Shown here one piece after another: positions 63,501 through 64,000 of a DNA stretch of 64,000 bases; within the stretch, counting starts at the first letter, position 1, and each line of letters opens with the position of its first letter. Made by a program: the position numbers and the translations under genes. Origin of the DNA: Ramazzottius varieornatus (Eukaryota; Tardigrada; Eutardigrada; Parachela; Ramazzottiidae); the NCBI GenBank assembly GCA_001949185.1, contig BDGG01000001.1, forward strand, positions 8,341,067-8,405,066, in the 5' to 3' direction. The notes under the pieces were generated by a model. That model had not been told where the DNA came from and searched no databases. It saw nothing but the letters and a program-made list of their open reading frames with translations.

Positions 63501-64000
63501 ATCGCTATCAACTGTCCAACAACATTAAAATTACTTTCACTGCACCAATGAAAACCCACAAAACAAAAAATGTGCGAACAAAATTCCGCACAGAAATTCT
63601 ATGAATTGGAACCAAAACAAACTCGAGAGGATAAGTGGCGTACTCTTCCAGTCAATAGACTGTACACGTGCGCCACTTCGGAAGACTTACCAACTCGACA
63701 AAACTATTTTGCCAACTGGCGCATATTCTCAGCCAAAACCATTCAAACAGTGCGCCACTTGGGAAAACAATCTTGTCCAGATTACTCACCAAGCCTCCAT
63801 TATTGCGATGCTCTCAAAGTACAATTTGTGAAATATGAAAACAGACCTTTCCACAGTCGTGGAACTAATGGTGTATCATAGCGTTTATCAAGCAAGTCCT
63901 TGATCATATCCATGGCTCTCATATACCAGGGAGCTTCGGCAAAGTGCTCGATATCAAGATGTGTGCGTTTGAAGAAACGATACATCCGGACAGCCATGGC
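57574..64000 (-). CDS. Large helical (HEAT-type) protein, partial at window edge; possibly HEATR4-like
   Basis: Exons on the minus strand: 64000-63847 (partial), 63511-63208, 60315-60029, 59947-59724, 59666-59262, 58915-58559, 58160-57781 and 57724-57574. Phases agree throughout; from the ATG at 63997 this gives 752 aa. The first half has conserved-looking blocks (YYRDGVMKDLWVEDPLKNPL, then WYHFVRAMKDG). The second half is paired amphipathic helices typical of HEAT/ARM repeats (RPVRQAAAIM, SVRGDAARAMSDCG, DDSVVVRMAALECVP, ETLRSLGAL). There is no signal peptide or membrane segment. The tentative HEATR4 relation is from general resemblance only. After the stop at 57574, a +1 frame stays open to 57413 with coding-like helix. 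Intron 2 is 2.9 kb and full of repeats; the 56-bp last intron is half of a palindromic repeat. Confidence 0.7.
57752..57800. repeat. Half palindromic repeat forming most of a 56-bp intron
   Basis: CCAAGCGGCGCACGCTTCCA followed by GCCAGTAACATCG lies within the predicted intron 57725-57780 of the HEAT-type gene. Confidence 0.8.
58210..58400. repeat. Palindromic repeat, tandem copy in a HEAT-gene intron
   Basis: Worn arms CCAACCGGCGCCCGC, CATGCGCCACCTG, TCAAGTAGCGCACAG and TGTGCCATTTGGGAAAACAT with TTGTCCAGTTTGTTTGCAGAG. Confidence 0.75.
59118..59252. repeat. Palindromic repeat abutting a splice donor in the HEAT-type gene
   Basis: Arms GCGCGCGTTACTCGAAAAAG, ATCAAGTAACGCACATTTCC and GGCGTGCGCCACTAG, ending GTCGAGTTTGCCGAGCTAGG about ten bases before the exon boundary at 59262. 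Confidence 0.8.
61628..61675. repeat. Half palindromic repeat in HEAT-gene intron 2
   Basis: TTGTTTTCTCAAGTGGCGCATATTATCAG followed by a TGTCAATAAC centre; the right arm is missing. Confidence 0.7.
62330..63022. repeat. 110-bp direct repeat, two divergent copies
   Basis: GCTCAGGCTTGCCATA...AACAG(T/C)TTTCTAC...GTCTATGATTCATTC is present at about 62338-62430 and 62920-63002 in the same orientation. Confidence 0.7.
62604..62746. repeat. Four-copy 35-bp minisatellite
   Basis: Units starting GACCACTA..., spaced 35, 35, 35 and 34 bp, share TGACC(A/G)(C/T)TGGTCTTG and end AGGT(C/T). Confidence 0.75.
63065..63155. repeat. Palindromic repeat in HEAT-gene intron 2, near exon 2
   Basis: GTCAAGTGGCGCACGTTCC, a GTTGGCTAG centre and AGTGCGCCACCAG, with GTGTTGGCCTGCCGAGCCCC as the outer end. 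Confidence 0.8.
63620..63785. repeat. Palindromic repeat, tandem copy in HEAT-gene intron 1
   Basis: Arms AAGTGGCGTACTCTTCCAGTC, CACGTGCGCCACTTCGG, CCAACTGGCGCATATTCTC and AGTGCGCCACTTGGGAAAAC, with ACAATCTTGTCCAGATTACTC at the end. Confidence 0.85.

Overview
The window is nuclear DNA from an invertebrate animal. Coding regions are broken into many short exons with GT-AG introns (a few GC-AG, most 52-400 bp). The recognisable genes are animal ones: a six-finger FEZ-family factor, MCRS1, an amine-type GPCR, a polycystin-1-like fragment and an intron-containing uroporphyrinogen decarboxylase. I cannot name the phylum from the sequence. Intergenic DNA and introns are crowded with DNA transposons, foldback elements and short inverted repeats.

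Layout. 1-13.4 kb is transposon territory: a decayed non-LTR retrotransposon end, a ZMYM1/hAT transposase remnant, a complete Tigger/pogo-like element with perfect 32-bp terminal inverted repeats and TA target duplications (7272-9235), and a 1.7-kb element built of nested inverted repeats (9588-11281). 13.4-25 kb carries four short genes: a PDZ-like protein (-), an F-box-like protein (+), a PH-domain protein (+) and UROD (+). 25-30.7 kb is almost gene-free. 30.7-35.4 kb holds a two-exon rhodopsin-class receptor (+) and, convergent to it, a damaged polycystin-1-like fragment (-). 35.5-41.5 kb is a transposon nest: one hAT element inserted into another, both with visible 8-bp target duplications, next to a 340-bp MITE. 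41.9-48.0 kb is a 17-exon MCRS1 gene with a very long N-terminal extension. 48.3-54.5 kb is mostly empty. 54.5-57.3 kb is a five-exon Fezf gene, convergent with a HEAT-type gene on the minus strand that runs off the right edge (57.4-64 kb).

The most unusual signal is a short palindromic repeat family. Its arm core is CAAGTGGCGCACG and its partner arm is CGTGCGCCACTTG, with outer flanks resembling CTCGACAAGATCGTTTTCC. I count about two dozen loci. They occur in at least a dozen introns as well as between genes. In one case a predicted 56-bp intron is nearly nothing but one half of the repeat, and in another the repeat supplies the stop codon of an ORF. No single pathway links the genes: they are unrelated housekeeping and developmental genes embedded in repeats.

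All exon models rest on reading frames, splice consensus and phase agreement in the raw sequence, without transcripts or database searches.
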